Below, piece by piece: positions 33,502 to 33,552 of a stretch of 33,552 bases of DNA (its first letter is position 1; the number at the start of each line of letters is the position of its first letter). The notes beneath the pieces are model-generated. The model saw only the letters and a list, made by a program, of their open reading frames with translations. It had not been told where the DNA came from and did no database searches. Origin of the DNA: Halodesulfovibrio sp. (lineage in GTDB: Bacteria; Desulfobacterota; Desulfovibrionia; Desulfovibrionales; Desulfovibrionaceae). The stretch spans positions 1 to 33,552 of the forward strand of contig QKEJ01000142.1 in NCBI GenBank assembly GCA_003252375.1, written 5' to 3'. Made by a program: the position numbers and the translations under genes.

Positions 33502-33552
33502 TTTCACACTACGAGTTTTTGTATCCCCCCTGCATATAAGGGAATCGATCGA

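Overview
The window is GC-rich, gene-dense bacterial DNA. Its gene content points to a Desulfovibrionales-type sulfate-reducing anaerobe: a Wolinella-type dihaem fumarate reductase, a two-subunit iron-sulfur fumarase, NfnAB, an Hdr/Flx electron-transfer locus and a hydroxyproline-type glycyl radical enzyme. I assign no species. No rRNA, tRNA, CRISPR array, insertion sequence or phage gene was seen.

Layout. (1) 1-1879: 3' part of a glycyl radical enzyme, best read as trans-4-hydroxy-L-proline dehydratase (HypD), closed by a strong terminator. (2) 1880-2302: a regulatory region with a symmetric nested palindrome about 100 bp upstream of a sigma-54 (-24/-12) promoter. (3) 2303-12161: a C4-dicarboxylate/NADPH module, frdCAB - fumarase alpha/beta - malic enzyme - DASS dicarboxylate transporter - nfnAB. 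It can import C4 acids, reduce fumarate with menaquinol, interconvert fumarate and malate, decarboxylate malate to pyruvate with NADPH, and couple NADPH to ferredoxin and NADH through Nfn. (4) 12415-20319: a six-gene electron-transfer operon with two apparent selenoproteins. A DsrK/TmcB/HdrD-like iron-sulfur protein and a tandem double HdrA each carry an in-frame TGA exactly where the family has a conserved Cys. Each TGA is followed by a SECIS-like hairpin with a GGU loop. FlxD, FlxC-, FlxB- and FlxA-like subunits follow. This looks like a selenocysteine-containing variant of the flavin-based bifurcating NADH dehydrogenase/heterodisulfide reductase, and it is the most interesting feature here. 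(5) 20320-21109: sparse DNA holding a 56-residue protein of unknown function built around a duplicated 11-residue motif, flanked by palindromes and hairpins. (6) 21110-33320: mostly housekeeping genes on both strands: der, a universal stress protein, mtnA (-), a membrane diguanylate cyclase, a Crp/Fnr regulator (-), a two-domain OlsF-like acyltransferase (-), a DksA/TraR zinc-finger protein, an RsmB-like rRNA methyltransferase, a TrmH/SpoU methyltransferase (-) and an MltD-like lytic transglycosylase lipoprotein. (7) 33379-33552: a promoter and hairpin for a gene beyond the window.

Genes often overlap by 1-14 bases inside the operons, so translational coupling is likely. Annotation that treats TGA only as stop will split both selenoprotein genes into false fragments at 12415-13158/13303-13740 and 13786-14001/14017-16839. 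Here they are given as single read-through genes.
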